Below, in pieces: positions 1 to 9,009 of a DNA stretch of 64,000 bases. Origin of the DNA: a bacterium. GTDB taxonomy: Bacteria; Zhuqueibacterota; Zhuqueibacteria; Zhuqueibacterales; Zhuqueibacteraceae. The notes beneath the pieces were generated by a model. That model had not been told where the DNA came from. It ran no database searches and worked only from the letters and a program-made list of their open reading frames with translations. The stretch is from the NCBI GenBank assembly GCA_023150945.1, contig JAKLJX010000008.1, positions 186,001 through 250,000 on the forward strand, given 5' to 3'. The first letter of the stretch is position 1; each line of letters opens with the position of its first letter. A program made the translations under genes and the position numbers.

Positions 1-327
1 CGCGCCGCGCTGGCCTGGTTCGAGAATTACGTTCTCAGCGACCGCGAAGACTGGCAGGCCGAGCCGGACGAACCAGACGATATCGACGATTTCCTCGATG
101 ACGCGGATGAACCTTACTACAGCAAACTGATGGAGCGTGTCGCCCGCGATGATAACGGCGATTACACCGCCGAATTCCTGGCTTCGCTCACCATTGATGA
201 CACCGATTTTCTCGGCGTTGTGGTGAAAGTGAACGACTGGGCGGCGGTGAACGATGACAAGGAAGAGCGCATATTCCTCTACCTGATGGAAGCCTGCGCC
301 ATTCTGACTGATTTTGCCTATTATTGA
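1..327 (+). CDS. 3' end of an unidentified acidic protein (partial)
   Basis: The reading frame is open from the first base of the window and stops with TGA at 325-327, giving 108 C-terminal residues. The start lies upstream of the window. The visible part is strongly acidic, with runs such as EPDEPDDIDDFLDDADE, and ends ILTDFAYY. I see no catalytic motif, membrane segment or family signature. A likely Rho-independent terminator follows about 35 bases after the stop, which supports this being a real gene that ends a plus-strand transcript, convergent with the large minus-strand cluster. Function unknown. Confidence 0.6.
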   Translation, partial: RAALAWFENYVLSDREDWQAEPDEPDDIDDFLDDADEPYYSKLMERVARDDNGDYTAEFLASLTIDDTDFLGVVVKVNDWAAVNDDKEERIFLYLMEACAILTDFAYY

Positions 328-362
328 TCCGCAACCTGCTGCACTGCCTGCGGTCTCACACT

Positions 363-407
363 TCCCGCCGCGATGAACACCGCTGTTCCCGGCGGGATTT
401 CTATTTT
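363..407 (+). terminator. Rho-independent terminator after the partial gene
   Basis: Perfect 8-bp arms TCCCGCCG (363-370) and CGGCGGGA (390-397) are followed by the T-rich tract TTTCTATTTT. The hairpin sits between the plus-strand gene ending at 327 and the minus-strand gene ending at 439. The T tract is only on the plus-strand side. Confidence 0.5.
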
Positions 408-438
408 CCAACGCACGCAGATCCCGCCGCCAACCGTA

Positions 439-3400
439 TCACCGTACGATGCCATAAAGCTCCTCGTCCTGCCGCGTCAATTGGCAAACTGGTGCCGTTT
501 TCAGCCAGTTGAAAATGGCCGGCGGCGTCCACCAGATGAGGGCGGTGCCGTCATCCGCCGCGGTGATGATCCTGCTTTCCTCCGGCGAGAAGGCCGCAAC
601 ATTGACTTTGAGCGCATGTTTGCCATAGTGCGCCAGCACTTCACCCTGCAAATTCCACAACCGGGCGCTGGCATCAACCGAGGCCGTGAGCACCTGCCTG
701 CCGTCGGAAGAGAACACCAATGACGTGACCGCATACTTGTGCGCAAAACTGGCCTGCAGGTTCGCTTGCTCATCCCACAGCTTGACGCTGCTGCCGGCCG
801 TTGCCAGTAGACGCCCATCGGGTGCAAACGCGACCACCCGCACCTTTTCCCGCTGCCGGAGCACCTTTGCAGCAGCCGAACCGTCGGTGCGCCACAGCCT
901 GGCGGTGCTGTCGGCGCAACCGGTCAGCAGCCACTTGCCCTCCGGCGAAAAAACCGCAGCCAAAACTTCATCCTCGTGTTTGAAAACCCTGACCGCGCCG
1001 CCATGCGCGGACCACAAGGTGGCGGCACTGTCGGACGCAACGGTGAGAATATAGCGGCCATCCGGCGCAAACATGGCGTTCAGGACCTCGCCGTGAGGAG
1101 AAAACGTCGTGAGCAAAGTGCCGTCTGGCGTCCACAATCTCGCCGTGCTGTCGCGCGCGGCAGTCAAAATCCGGCTGCCATTGTCGGGCGAAAAAACGGC
1201 GGTTTCCACCGCGCCCCGATGCGGCAGGCTCACCACGCGCCCCTCTTCGAACAACCACAACCGCGCTCTGCCATCCCGGCAAGCAGTGAGAATGCGTTTT
1301 CCATCCGGCGAAAAGGCCGCTGCGTTCACCACCCCCTCATGCGCCAGACTGTCGAGCAGCAGGCCGTGCTCATCCCACAGTCGCGCCACGCCGTCATACG
1401 AAGCCGTGACGATGCGCCTGCCGTCCGGTGAGAAGCTCGCGGCCGTGACGCCCAGACCGTGTTGGGTCAGCCGATGCACGAATCGCTGCGAGAGATCCCA
1501 CAGCTTGGCGGTGTGATCATTGGCCGCCGTGAGCATCTGCCTGCCGTCCGGCGAGAACACTGCCTGATTGACTTCGCCGTTGTAGGTGAACGCACTGAGG
1601 AAATTGCCCTGCTCATCCCAAAACCGGATGGTGCTGAGACTATCGACCGTGATCGTCAACAGGCGCTTGCCGTCGGGTGCCAGGGCGGCCGCCACCACAC
1701 TGCTGTCAAGATTGCGCAACACCTTTCCTTCGCCATCCAACAATCTGGCCCTTCCCTCCGACGAAATCGTCACCACACGTTGGCGATTGGCGGCCGGGAT
1801 TACCCGGTAAATCTGCTCCTCCTGCTGCAGGCGTTGCAGGAGCGCGCGAAAGTCTTCATCTTCGCTGCCGGCAAACGATCTCAAAATGCGCGTGCCGTCA
1901 GTCGAGAAATTCGACAGATCAGCCGGCTGGCCGGAGAGCAAAGAATCGCGATCGACGAGCTTGCCCTCCAGCTCCCACAAACTGACCACGGCATTCGCCA
2001 GCGTCAAAATCTGTCTGCCATTCGGCGAAAAAGCCGCGGCTTTGACTTCATAGCCTTCGTGATCGAAGCTCTGTCTCAGATTCCCGCGCTGATCCCACAG
2101 CTTGGCGAATCCGTCCTCCGCGGCCGTGAGAACTTGCGTGCCGTCCGGAGAGAACACCGCGGTATTGACGTGCTCGGCATGGGTGAAACGTGCGGCATAG
2201 AACGGTTGCCGGTCTTGCGAGTGAAAGATTTCGCTCAATGTGCGCGCCACCAATGCCGGAGATTGCGTTCCCAGAATCGCGTAGGCCGCTGCGGCTAGGC
2301 GCAATGCCCTGGTGTTGTCCGCTCGGAACAAATCCCGGGCGCTGAAAGCCAGTTGATTGGCCTGGGCGCGTTGGTAGTTTCGTTCCGAGACCCGCCACTG
2401 CCAGCCGGCGAGCAGGGCAAACAGCAAAATGCACACGGCAAGCCCATTGCGGAGGACGCGATTGCGCTTGCGTTCTCTTTCCCGTTGCGCCTTGCGCGCG
2501 CGGCTGATCTGCAACAAACGTTCCTCATCAGCATCCAACTGCCGCATGCCCGCCCGGCCCTGCTCCACCATCTCCAGGTCGGTGTCATTCAGCCAGATGT
2601 CTTTTTGCCTGGCACGAAACTCCTCGATCCTGCTGTGCAAGATGCGCGCGGCCTGCTGGCCCGGTTTGACCGAGTTGCTGTATTCCTTGATCACCACCGG
2701 CGCAAGCAGGGCATGCGCCAAACTGGTGCCATGCAACGAAACCTCGGTGAGCAGGTAGAGATCGCGGCATTTGCCGAGAAGCCGGCCAATCACCTCCTGA
2801 CGGCCATGATAGATCTTCTGCAGTTGCGCAACCCGCAGACTCTGTGCACTGCCGGTGGGCGTGAGGTGCTGATGAAGCAAGTCCAACACCAAACCGGACT
2901 CCACGACGCCTGGCTCCCAGTTGCTGAGCTGTTCGAGCTGTTGCTTGAAAAACGCGCCAACCAGGCCGCCGCTCTGCTTGAGTTCCAGATACTGCCGTAG
3001 CGTCAGGCGCGGCGCTTGCGCGTTCTCGTTGACGGCGGCTTGCCACAACTCCGTCAGCACGATTTGCAGCATCGGCGCCAGCGGCGAGTCCTCGCTTTCC
3101 AGCAGATCGTCGGCGATGAGGTCCGGCAAGTTGCCGTTATTGTTCTTTTCAATTGCCAGACGAAATTGACTTTGCGTGGCCGGATGATGCGTCACGCCCT
3201 CCACGGCCTCAACGATTCCTTCCCGCGATAGCGGGCGCAGAAACACTTCGGCAAAGGGCAGCGCCAGCGCTTGCAAGGCTTCGCGTACGGGAAGAGAAAT
3301 CTCCTCGCGGCAACTCAGAATGAGTTTCCCGCGCGGCTGCGCCTGGGTTGGCGCGAAAACCGGTTGCACGAGCTGCAAAGAGACGCGCAGGTGTTCCGCC

Positions 3401-4674
3401 AGTGCGGCTTCGTTGTGCTCGCGACCGTCCACGTTTTTCTCGAGCGCATCGAGCACGAGCAGCAACGGCCGTTCATTCTTCTCTTCGATGCGATGCCACA
3501 GATCCGCAAATGCCACTGTTTCAGCGCTCCGCGCCGTGAGTTTTTGCCGCTCATTTTCCAACACCTGCCGGGCGAATCCCGTGCTGGCGGCCAGAGCCTG
3601 CTGCAATTCAGCCAGTTGGAGGCGAAGCTCCTCCCGCCCGCTGGATTGCACGGGCGGTAACCCGCACTCGCTGCCAACTGCCTCCAGCGCTTGCGTTAGG
3701 GTGTCCGCCAAGTTTTGAGAGGAACGGCAACGGACGTACTTTATCGTGTAGTCATTTTCGAGGCGCGGCCCCAGCCCGGCCTGCAGCAAAGAGGATTTGC
3801 CCACGCCGGCTTTGCCGGAGAAGAGAAGAATCGGTTGACTGCCGGCGGTGATTTGGGTATGCAGCCTGCGAATCTCCTCGCCACGCCCAAAGAAGATCGC
3901 CGCGTCCTCCTTCTCGAAATCTTTTACCCAAACATACGGTGCCGCCGGCAGCCGGCGATAATAACCTTCCGGCAGCGGCAAGCCAAACAGCGGCTGATGG
4001 GCGGCTGCCGGCAGGTTCCACTCCTTGACGATCTCCGCGCCCGGGCGAAAGTAGATCTCCCATGGAAAACGATCACTGACTTCGGCCTGACCCTTCCAAT
4101 GCAGCGCGCGGAGATTGGCCGTGCCTTTCTCGACTTTGACTTGATCCACTGCTTCCGCCCAGGCGCGATCGATCGTGAGACCGGCGGCCAGGCCGCGGTA
4201 AAATCGCCCGGAAAGATTGGTGGCCACAGCATCGTCAATCTTCTGCGAGGTGCCGATCACCGCGGGCAATCCGGCTGCGATCAGATCATGCGCCTGTTGC
4301 TGCGAACAACAGCCGTTCAAAAAGACCAACTGCAAGCCCTTCTGCCGCGCGAGAAAAGAGACCAGGCCCTCGCTGTGCGCAATGGCGTGTTCGCCGGTCA
4401 GCGACTCGAGCAGAAGCTCATAGCTGTCGGCATGGCCACCGTAGTGAAAAATGGCGATGCGATCCTGATACTCTTGAAACACGTCGAGGATGTTTTCGAC
4501 CGTGGTGTTGGAGCGCTCCACCACTTCACACAGCCCGGCCTGTCGCGCCTTTTGCATGGCCTTGCGGATGCCGTCCAGCTCGAGAGGAAGATTGCGCAGA
4601 TACGCACCACCCTCGACGCGATCCTGCGCAAAAGCGAGGAAGATTGCGGGTTTGTCGGATCGTAGCGCTGCCAT
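439..4674 (-). CDS. CHAT protease - STAND NTPase - TM - WD40 receptor (copy I)
   Basis: 1411 residues. The N-terminus (about 8-205) is a CHAT caspase-like domain with the His/Cys pair in HYGGHAD (H81) and NGCCS (C122/C123). Next comes a novel-STAND-type NTPase with the FFGR lead-in (261-264), Walker A GKAGVGKS (287-294) and Walker B LLLVLDA (D409). A basic stretch then a hydrophobic helix at about 737-757 precede a WD40 array of about 14 units (about 810-1400), some degenerate near its start. The basic side of the helix suggests that CHAT and NTPase are cytoplasmic and the WD40 part lies outside, but this is inference. The start ATG lies three bases after the TAG of the GH19 gene, with no good ribosome site, so translation is probably coupled to it. 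Copy A at 21508-26109 is a paralogue with the same order of domains. Likely a ligand-sensing, NTP-switched protease; the target is unknown. Confidence 0.85.
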   Translation of the reverse strand: MAALRSDKPAIFLAFAQDRVEGGAYLRNLPLELDGIRKAMQKARQAGLCEVVERSNTTVENILDVFQEYQDRIAIFHYGGHADSYELLLESLTGEHAIAHSEGLVSFLARQKGLQLVFLNGCCSQQQAHDLIAAGLPAVIGTSQKIDDAVATNLSGRFYRGLAAGLTIDRAWAEAVDQVKVEKGTANLRALHWKGQAEVSDRFPWEIYFRPGAEIVKEWNLPAAAHQPLFGLPLPEGYYRRLPAAPYVWVKDFEKEDAAIFFGRGEEIRRLHTQITAGSQPILLFSGKAGVGKSSLLQAGLGPRLENDYTIKYVRCRSSQNLADTLTQALEAVGSECGLPPVQSSGREELRLQLAELQQALAASTGFARQVLENERQKLTARSAETVAFADLWHRIEEKNERPLLLVLDALEKNVDGREHNEAALAEHLRVSLQLVQPVFAPTQAQPRGKLILSCREEISLPVREALQALALPFAEVFLRPLSREGIVEAVEGVTHHPATQSQFRLAIEKNNNGNLPDLIADDLLESEDSPLAPMLQIVLTELWQAAVNENAQAPRLTLRQYLELKQSGGLVGAFFKQQLEQLSNWEPGVVESGLVLDLLHQHLTPTGSAQSLRVAQLQKIYHGRQEVIGRLLGKCRDLYLLTEVSLHGTSLAHALLAPVVIKEYSNSVKPGQQAARILHSRIEEFRARQKDIWLNDTDLEMVEQGRAGMRQLDADEERLLQISRARKAQRERERKRNRVLRNGLAVCILLFALLAGWQWRVSERNYQRAQANQLAFSARDLFRADNTRALRLAAAAYAILGTQSPALVARTLSEIFHSQDRQPFYAARFTHAEHVNTAVFSPDGTQVLTAAEDGFAKLWDQRGNLRQSFDHEGYEVKAAAFSPNGRQILTLANAVVSLWELEGKLVDRDSLLSGQPADLSNFSTDGTRILRSFAGSEDEDFRALLQRLQQEEQIYRVIPAANRQRVVTISSEGRARLLDGEGKVLRNLDSSVVAAALAPDGKRLLTITVDSLSTIRFWDEQGNFLSAFTYNGEVNQAVFSPDGRQMLTAANDHTAKLWDLSQRFVHRLTQHGLGVTAASFSPDGRRIVTASYDGVARLWDEHGLLLDSLAHEGVVNAAAFSPDGKRILTACRDGRARLWLFEEGRVVSLPHRGAVETAVFSPDNGSRILTAARDSTARLWTPDGTLLTTFSPHGEVLNAMFAPDGRYILTVASDSAATLWSAHGGAVRVFKHEDEVLAAVFSPEGKWLLTGCADSTARLWRTDGSAAAKVLRQREKVRVVAFAPDGRLLATAGSSVKLWDEQANLQASFAHKYAVTSLVFSSDGRQVLTASVDASARLWNLQGEVLAHYGKHALKVNVAAFSPEESRIITAADDGTALIWWTPPAIFNWLKTAPVCQLTRQDEELYGIVR

Positions 4675-4677
4675 CGA

Positions 4678-5631
4678 CTATTTGCGGCCTGTTACAGATT
4701 TGCGCTTGCTCGCTGCTTTTGCCGATCCCCGGGTCTTGCTGCCCGCCTTCTTGACGGCTTTCTTCTTGGCGGCTTTCTTTTTTCCAGCCTTCTTCTGTAC
4801 GACTTTCTTCTTGGCAGCTTTCTGCGGACCGGCTTTTCTCCTGGCAGTGCTCTTCTTCACCATCACCGCGGGGGCAAGTGCCGCTCCGCGCGGTCGAGGC
4901 GTGCGTTCCCGCTCGACCGGTGCTTCTTCCTCCAGTGCTTCCCGTCCGCGCGTGAATTCGGGCGGCAGCTCGAGGTCAAGCTCGGATTCCGGCAGGCGCA
5001 GGCCGCGGGTGGCCGGCACGCCCAGCACTTGCTTGGCGCGCGCGAAGTATTTCACCCGATCTTCGAGGCCCTTCAAGCCGCCATTGATGCGCTTGGTGAT
5101 CGTTTCGAACATTTCGCCATCGGCCAGTTCGTTCAGGCCGTTTTCCCGCCAGTACAAACCGGCAATGCGAAACCCCACCTCCGGGGTCGCGGCTTGGTCG
5201 GGATGATTGATAAGATCGACGTTGAGCCGGCTGCCGTATTTCTGATAATTCTCACGCCCGGTGATTTGAATCGGGCCGCGGCCGCGAAAGCGCCACCCGT
5301 CGCCGCTGGCCTCGTCGCCGTTGCCGATGCGGTTGGCATAAACGTAGTTCGCCAGCTTCTCGGGATTGCGCTCATATTTCTGCGCCGTTGCCAGGTCGGG
5401 GAAGCGCTTGGGCCAGGTTGCCATCAGGCCCTTGGCGGAATAATTCAAATTCTCGGCAAAGATGGTCAACTCGCCGGACTCGTGGGCAATCTGCGCCAGG
5501 AACGCGGCCTCGCGCTTGGGCGTGTTTACGGCAAACTCATTCAGCGCCGTTTGCAGCGCGGGCAGAAAGGACGCGCGCTTGGCCTCCGGCAGTTTGGGCA
5601 TGATTTGTTTCAATGAATCATCGGTGACCAT
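4678..5631 (-). CDS. GH19 chitinase/endolysin-like lysozyme with Lys/Ala-rich tail
   Basis: 317 residues. Residues about 1-205 match the glycoside hydrolase 19 endolysin pattern: the Glu in AHESGE (E51), the ENLNYSA block (E60) and RGRGPIQITGRENYQKYG. GH19 enzymes of this type cleave chitin or, in phage and bacterial lysins, the peptidoglycan glycan strand. There is no signal peptide, so the protein would stay cytoplasmic unless released by a partner or by membrane damage, as in holin-dependent lysins. Residues about 250-317 are a histone H1-like tail of repeated AAKKK and KKAGKK units. The gene is followed after only three bases by the CHAT/STAND receptor gene and preceded by the metacaspase gene, which argues for a controlled lysis role. 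The domain call is secure; the peptidoglycan substrate is inferred. Confidence 0.8.
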   Translation of the reverse strand: MVTDDSLKQIMPKLPEAKRASFLPALQTALNEFAVNTPKREAAFLAQIAHESGELTIFAENLNYSAKGLMATWPKRFPDLATAQKYERNPEKLANYVYANRIGNGDEASGDGWRFRGRGPIQITGRENYQKYGSRLNVDLINHPDQAATPEVGFRIAGLYWRENGLNELADGEMFETITKRINGGLKGLEDRVKYFARAKQVLGVPATRGLRLPESELDLELPPEFTRGREALEEEAPVERERTPRPRGAALAPAVMVKKSTARRKAGPQKAAKKKVVQKKAGKKKAAKKKAVKKAGSKTRGSAKAASKRKSVTGRK

Positions 5632-5712
5632 AATGGTTCCTTTGGTTATGGTTTGATAATCCCAGCATCATGATGGTTTCGCATCTTGAGCACCGAACCG
5701 AAAACCGCGACG

Positions 5713-5740
5713 GCTGCCCACGTTCACAAGGGTGGGCAGC
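5713..5740 (-). terminator. Hairpin between metacaspase and GH19 genes (possible attenuator)
   Basis: Perfect 9-bp arms GCTGCCCAC (5713-5721) and GTGGGCAGC (5732-5740) lie just after the stop of the metacaspase gene. On the minus strand only a weak T4 tract follows a few bases later, so this may be a partial terminator or a processing/stabilising hairpin rather than a full stop. Confidence 0.35.
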
Positions 5741-5754
5741 AATCATGGCCGGCA

Positions 5755-8700
5755 TCACCACGCCACCGCCTGCAGCGCCTGCTGCCCGGCCGCGGAAATG
5801 AAGTAATTCAAATGATGGCAGGCCACGTTAACCCGCTTGGGCAAGGGATTGCGGCCGCCGTCGATGCCGAGAATACTCTCGACGCCAACCGCAATATCAT
5901 GCGCGCTGTTGCCGAACAAAGCGTCCATCACCAAGCCCTTGCCGGCCTTGGCCAGCATTTTGGCAAAGAATTGATCCGACGGCTCCTGGTAGGTTGCGAT
6001 ATCGCCGGCGAGAATGGTGTAGCGCACGCCGGGATCGCCGCTGCTGTTAAGCGTGGTGATGAATTCCGAAGCAGGATGCATCTGCTCCAGCGTGGGCGTG
6101 ATCTTCTTCGAGCGATTGAGCGCGAACAGAATGGCGCCGTTGAACGGAATCAGCGCAGGAACATAATTCATCGCCACGCCGGTGAGCACGTTGAGAAGCT
6201 TGCGCGCGGTATCGATCTTGCCGAAAGGCGAGCCTTGATTGGGCGTGCCGCACATCACGAGATGATCGACCATGGTGTTGCCGCCTTCACGCTCGATGAA
6301 CCAGCGCGACACCAAGCCGCCCATTGAGTGCGCCACAAGGGTGAGCTTTTTGTCGTCATGCGCGCCCAGTCCGGCGGCTTCCAGCCTTTTCTTGAGATCC
6401 AGCGCCGTCTCCGCGATCGGCGTATTGAGATTCTCATAATCGAAGGTCAGCACCAAATCGAACTGCTGATCGAGGCCGGCCAGATGCAAACCCGTGGCGA
6501 GGTTCTCGGTGTCGCCGATGATGCCGTGAATCAGCACCACGAGGTTCCGCGCGGCATTCACTTTTTCGGCCAGCATGCTTTTGTGCCGCGCGATGGTGCC
6601 ATCCGCTTTGTACTCCACCCAGCACAGTTGATTGACGTTCTGCTTGAGGTAGGTTTTGAAGAAATACAGCTTCAAGGCCTTGCCCACGCTGCGACGGTTG
6701 TCCGGCACCTCGGGAATGTGGTCAATGCTGATGTGCGTGTTGCCCTGCTCGTCTTTGACCGGATCGCCGCCGAGCAGGACGTGCTGGCCGTCGAACACCA
6801 ACGGCAGAATGCCTTCATTCTCCTGCAACGGCACATGCAACTCGACTTCCAGGGGGTTTTCCCGCAAGGCCTCGGCGTTTTGAATGTCGGTCAATTCCAG
6901 AACACTTTCGTTATCCCCGCGGGTGCCGGCAAAATTGAGCATCGCCATGCCCTGGCGCTCGAAGGCTTTGTAGAAATCAACGACCTCGCCCACTCCGCGC
7001 GTTGCCGTCCGCACCGCGTTCAGGCTGAGATTGGCTTTGAACGAGGCATGCGCCTTGACGACCACCTGCCCACTGGCGAGCTGGGCCGCGCGGCTGCCGA
7101 TTTGATCCTGCTGGCGGACGATCTTGATGCGCAGGCTCTTGGTGAACCAATCATTCTCATATTTCTTGACCGTCTTGGCGGGACTGAAGCCGCGCGTGGC
7201 AGACAAAACCTTGCCCAACTCCAGCGCCTCCTGCGTCAACAAGAAATCATCCACTTTCTCGGTGCTGACAATCAGCTTGAAATTTTCGCTGGCGTGATTG
7301 GCCGGCTCCTCCACCCAAAACTCCACCGCCGGATCACCGCCCACTTGCAGCGTGGTATACTCCTCGCCCGGCGGCACCGGCTCGTTGCTGAAAACCTGAA
7401 TGCCGTAGGCGTTGGAGAAATGCGCAAAAACCATGTGCAGGGTTTGTTGGGTGCGGTTGCGCACTTTGAACTTGCCCGGGATTTTTTGCCATTCGCCGCC
7501 GGACTTGACGTAGTCCAGCGTGATTTCACCGGCAGGATAGTCGTGCTCGCCCTCCGGCAGTTTCTCGGAGAAGACAAAATCAACCAGCGCGGTGTCCATC
7601 TTGGTGCCGTGATTTTGCAGCGCCCAGCTTCGCTCCCAGCGAACCACGTGTTTAAGAATGGCCAGCATGGTCCGCAGGGATTCTTCCGGGCGCTGAGGAT
7701 TCAGCTCCACTCCCTGAATGAGGAGATCCATTTCACGCTGCCGGAGCACAAGCTTGCCGTTCTCGACCGCAAGCGCGTATTGCGTTCCTTCAGCGATCTC
7801 GGTGAGCGTCGCGTTGACCGAGCCGTCCTGCGCCAGCGCGTTTTGCAGCAGCTCTCTGTGCTTCTCATCTTGGGCGCAATAAATCGGCAGCGGCGGCACC
7901 GGCAGCGTGGTGATTTCCGCTTGATAGCGCGCCGCCGGATCGCCGGCGATGCCCAGGCGCAATTCGCTCTTTTGCGGCCCGACCATGACGGTCGCAGCGC
8001 TGCCGGCAACGCGCGAGGGCTCGTCTTCCCGGTACAATGCCAGCGCCACGCTTTTCTCAGGTTCGGTGGGCAAACCATGCAGCGCGCCCGCGTCGATCTT
8101 CCAACTGTTGCCCTCGCAGTAGACGCTGTAACGCCGCGCTGCCTGCGAAGCAGCCCGGCCGAGAAATCCGCTCCAGGCATTGAAATTCTCATAGGCCTCG
8201 AACTGCGGATTCTGGTTGTCGGCGCGTGTGCGCACCGCCGCGCGGCAGCGCACGAACAGATCGGCATAGGTGATGTCGCCGCCGCACTTGCTCAACACCT
8301 CCAGCAGGGTGTCGGTAAACACCCCGCTGCAATCCGGCGTCTCCTGCGCTTGTTGCGTGCGTTCGCAGGCCGCCAGCAGGATGTGCCGGCTGGCTGGAAT
8401 GGAGAGCGGCTGTTTCTTTTGCTGCAGCCTGGCGTAGTAACCCTCCACGTAACTGTCCAAGGGCCGCTCCGCAGAAACTTCATGGGTGACACGTGGTTTC
8501 AAGCCGCGAAAAGCGTCAACTGTGCGCGTGCCCGAGCCGGAATGGCAGCAATCCAAAATGACGGCCACGTGGGGATTGTTCTTTGCCAGTTCGGCCAGCA
8601 ACACCGCCAGTTCCTTGTCGGCCAGATCAAATCCTCCGGGCCGGCGGCTGTCATAACACACCAGGCCTTCATCTTTGCCGACGGAAAAGAACTCTTTGAA

Positions 8701-8979
8701 CGCGGCCGCGGATTTCCAGCGCGCGCCATGTCCACAGTATTGCAGCACCGCCACGTCACCCTCTCTAGCTTTGCCGAGATGGCTGCGAAATTGCTTGATG
8801 AGATTGCCGCGCGTGGCATCGCTGTCTTTCAGTACTTCGATCGCAAGCCGCGCTTTGTCGAAGGTGCCGGTCAGAAAGTCTTTGAAGTGATCAACATCAT
8901 TGAGGCAGCCCGCGAGCCTGCCAACCTCCGGCGCATAGTCATTGATGCCGACGAGCAGGGCGTAGATTTTTGCAGCCAT
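5755..8979 (-). CDS. Metacaspase-like peptidase fused to an alpha/beta-hydrolase (lipase/esterase-like)
   Basis: 1074 residues, no signal peptide. The first 270 or so residues are a C14 caspase/metacaspase domain: YALLVGINDY at the start, the catalytic His in YCGHG (H84) and Cys in DCCHSG (C145 by family alignment). A central part of about 500 residues has beta-rich stretches like those found after caspase domains in bacterial proteins; I do not recognise a named domain. The C-terminal 270 residues are an alpha/beta hydrolase with the oxyanion segment LVVLIHGIIGD, the nucleophile elbow VAHSMGG (Ser about 884), the block GTPNQGSPFG and a late VACHH that can supply the His. The layout suggests a protease-controlled lipase or esterase; removal of one part by the other is plausible but unproven. 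Ribosome site GGAG lies just before the ATG. The gene follows propeller gene F by 30 bases. Confidence 0.85.
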   Translation of the reverse strand: MAAKIYALLVGINDYAPEVGRLAGCLNDVDHFKDFLTGTFDKARLAIEVLKDSDATRGNLIKQFRSHLGKAREGDVAVLQYCGHGARWKSAAAFKEFFSVGKDEGLVCYDSRRPGGFDLADKELAVLLAELAKNNPHVAVILDCCHSGSGTRTVDAFRGLKPRVTHEVSAERPLDSYVEGYYARLQQKKQPLSIPASRHILLAACERTQQAQETPDCSGVFTDTLLEVLSKCGGDITYADLFVRCRAAVRTRADNQNPQFEAYENFNAWSGFLGRAASQAARRYSVYCEGNSWKIDAGALHGLPTEPEKSVALALYREDEPSRVAGSAATVMVGPQKSELRLGIAGDPAARYQAEITTLPVPPLPIYCAQDEKHRELLQNALAQDGSVNATLTEIAEGTQYALAVENGKLVLRQREMDLLIQGVELNPQRPEESLRTMLAILKHVVRWERSWALQNHGTKMDTALVDFVFSEKLPEGEHDYPAGEITLDYVKSGGEWQKIPGKFKVRNRTQQTLHMVFAHFSNAYGIQVFSNEPVPPGEEYTTLQVGGDPAVEFWVEEPANHASENFKLIVSTEKVDDFLLTQEALELGKVLSATRGFSPAKTVKKYENDWFTKSLRIKIVRQQDQIGSRAAQLASGQVVVKAHASFKANLSLNAVRTATRGVGEVVDFYKAFERQGMAMLNFAGTRGDNESVLELTDIQNAEALRENPLEVELHVPLQENEGILPLVFDGQHVLLGGDPVKDEQGNTHISIDHIPEVPDNRRSVGKALKLYFFKTYLKQNVNQLCWVEYKADGTIARHKSMLAEKVNAARNLVVLIHGIIGDTENLATGLHLAGLDQQFDLVLTFDYENLNTPIAETALDLKKRLEAAGLGAHDDKKLTLVAHSMGGLVSRWFIEREGGNTMVDHLVMCGTPNQGSPFGKIDTARKLLNVLTGVAMNYVPALIPFNGAILFALNRSKKITPTLEQMHPASEFITTLNSSGDPGVRYTILAGDIATYQEPSDQFFAKMLAKAGKGLVMDALFGNSAHDIAVGVESILGIDGGRNPLPKRVNVACHHLNYFISAAGQQALQAVAW

Positions 8980-9009
8980 CTTTTTTCTCCGATTTGGAAT
9001 GAATGACCG

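Noticed and set aside
6328-9006. An 892-codon open frame on the plus strand opposite the metacaspase gene
   Set aside because: It is the mirror of a strongly supported coding frame, has no domain motif and owes its length to codon bias. The same holds for long antisense frames at 9049-10575, 34501-36918, 47208-49676 and 61982-63550.
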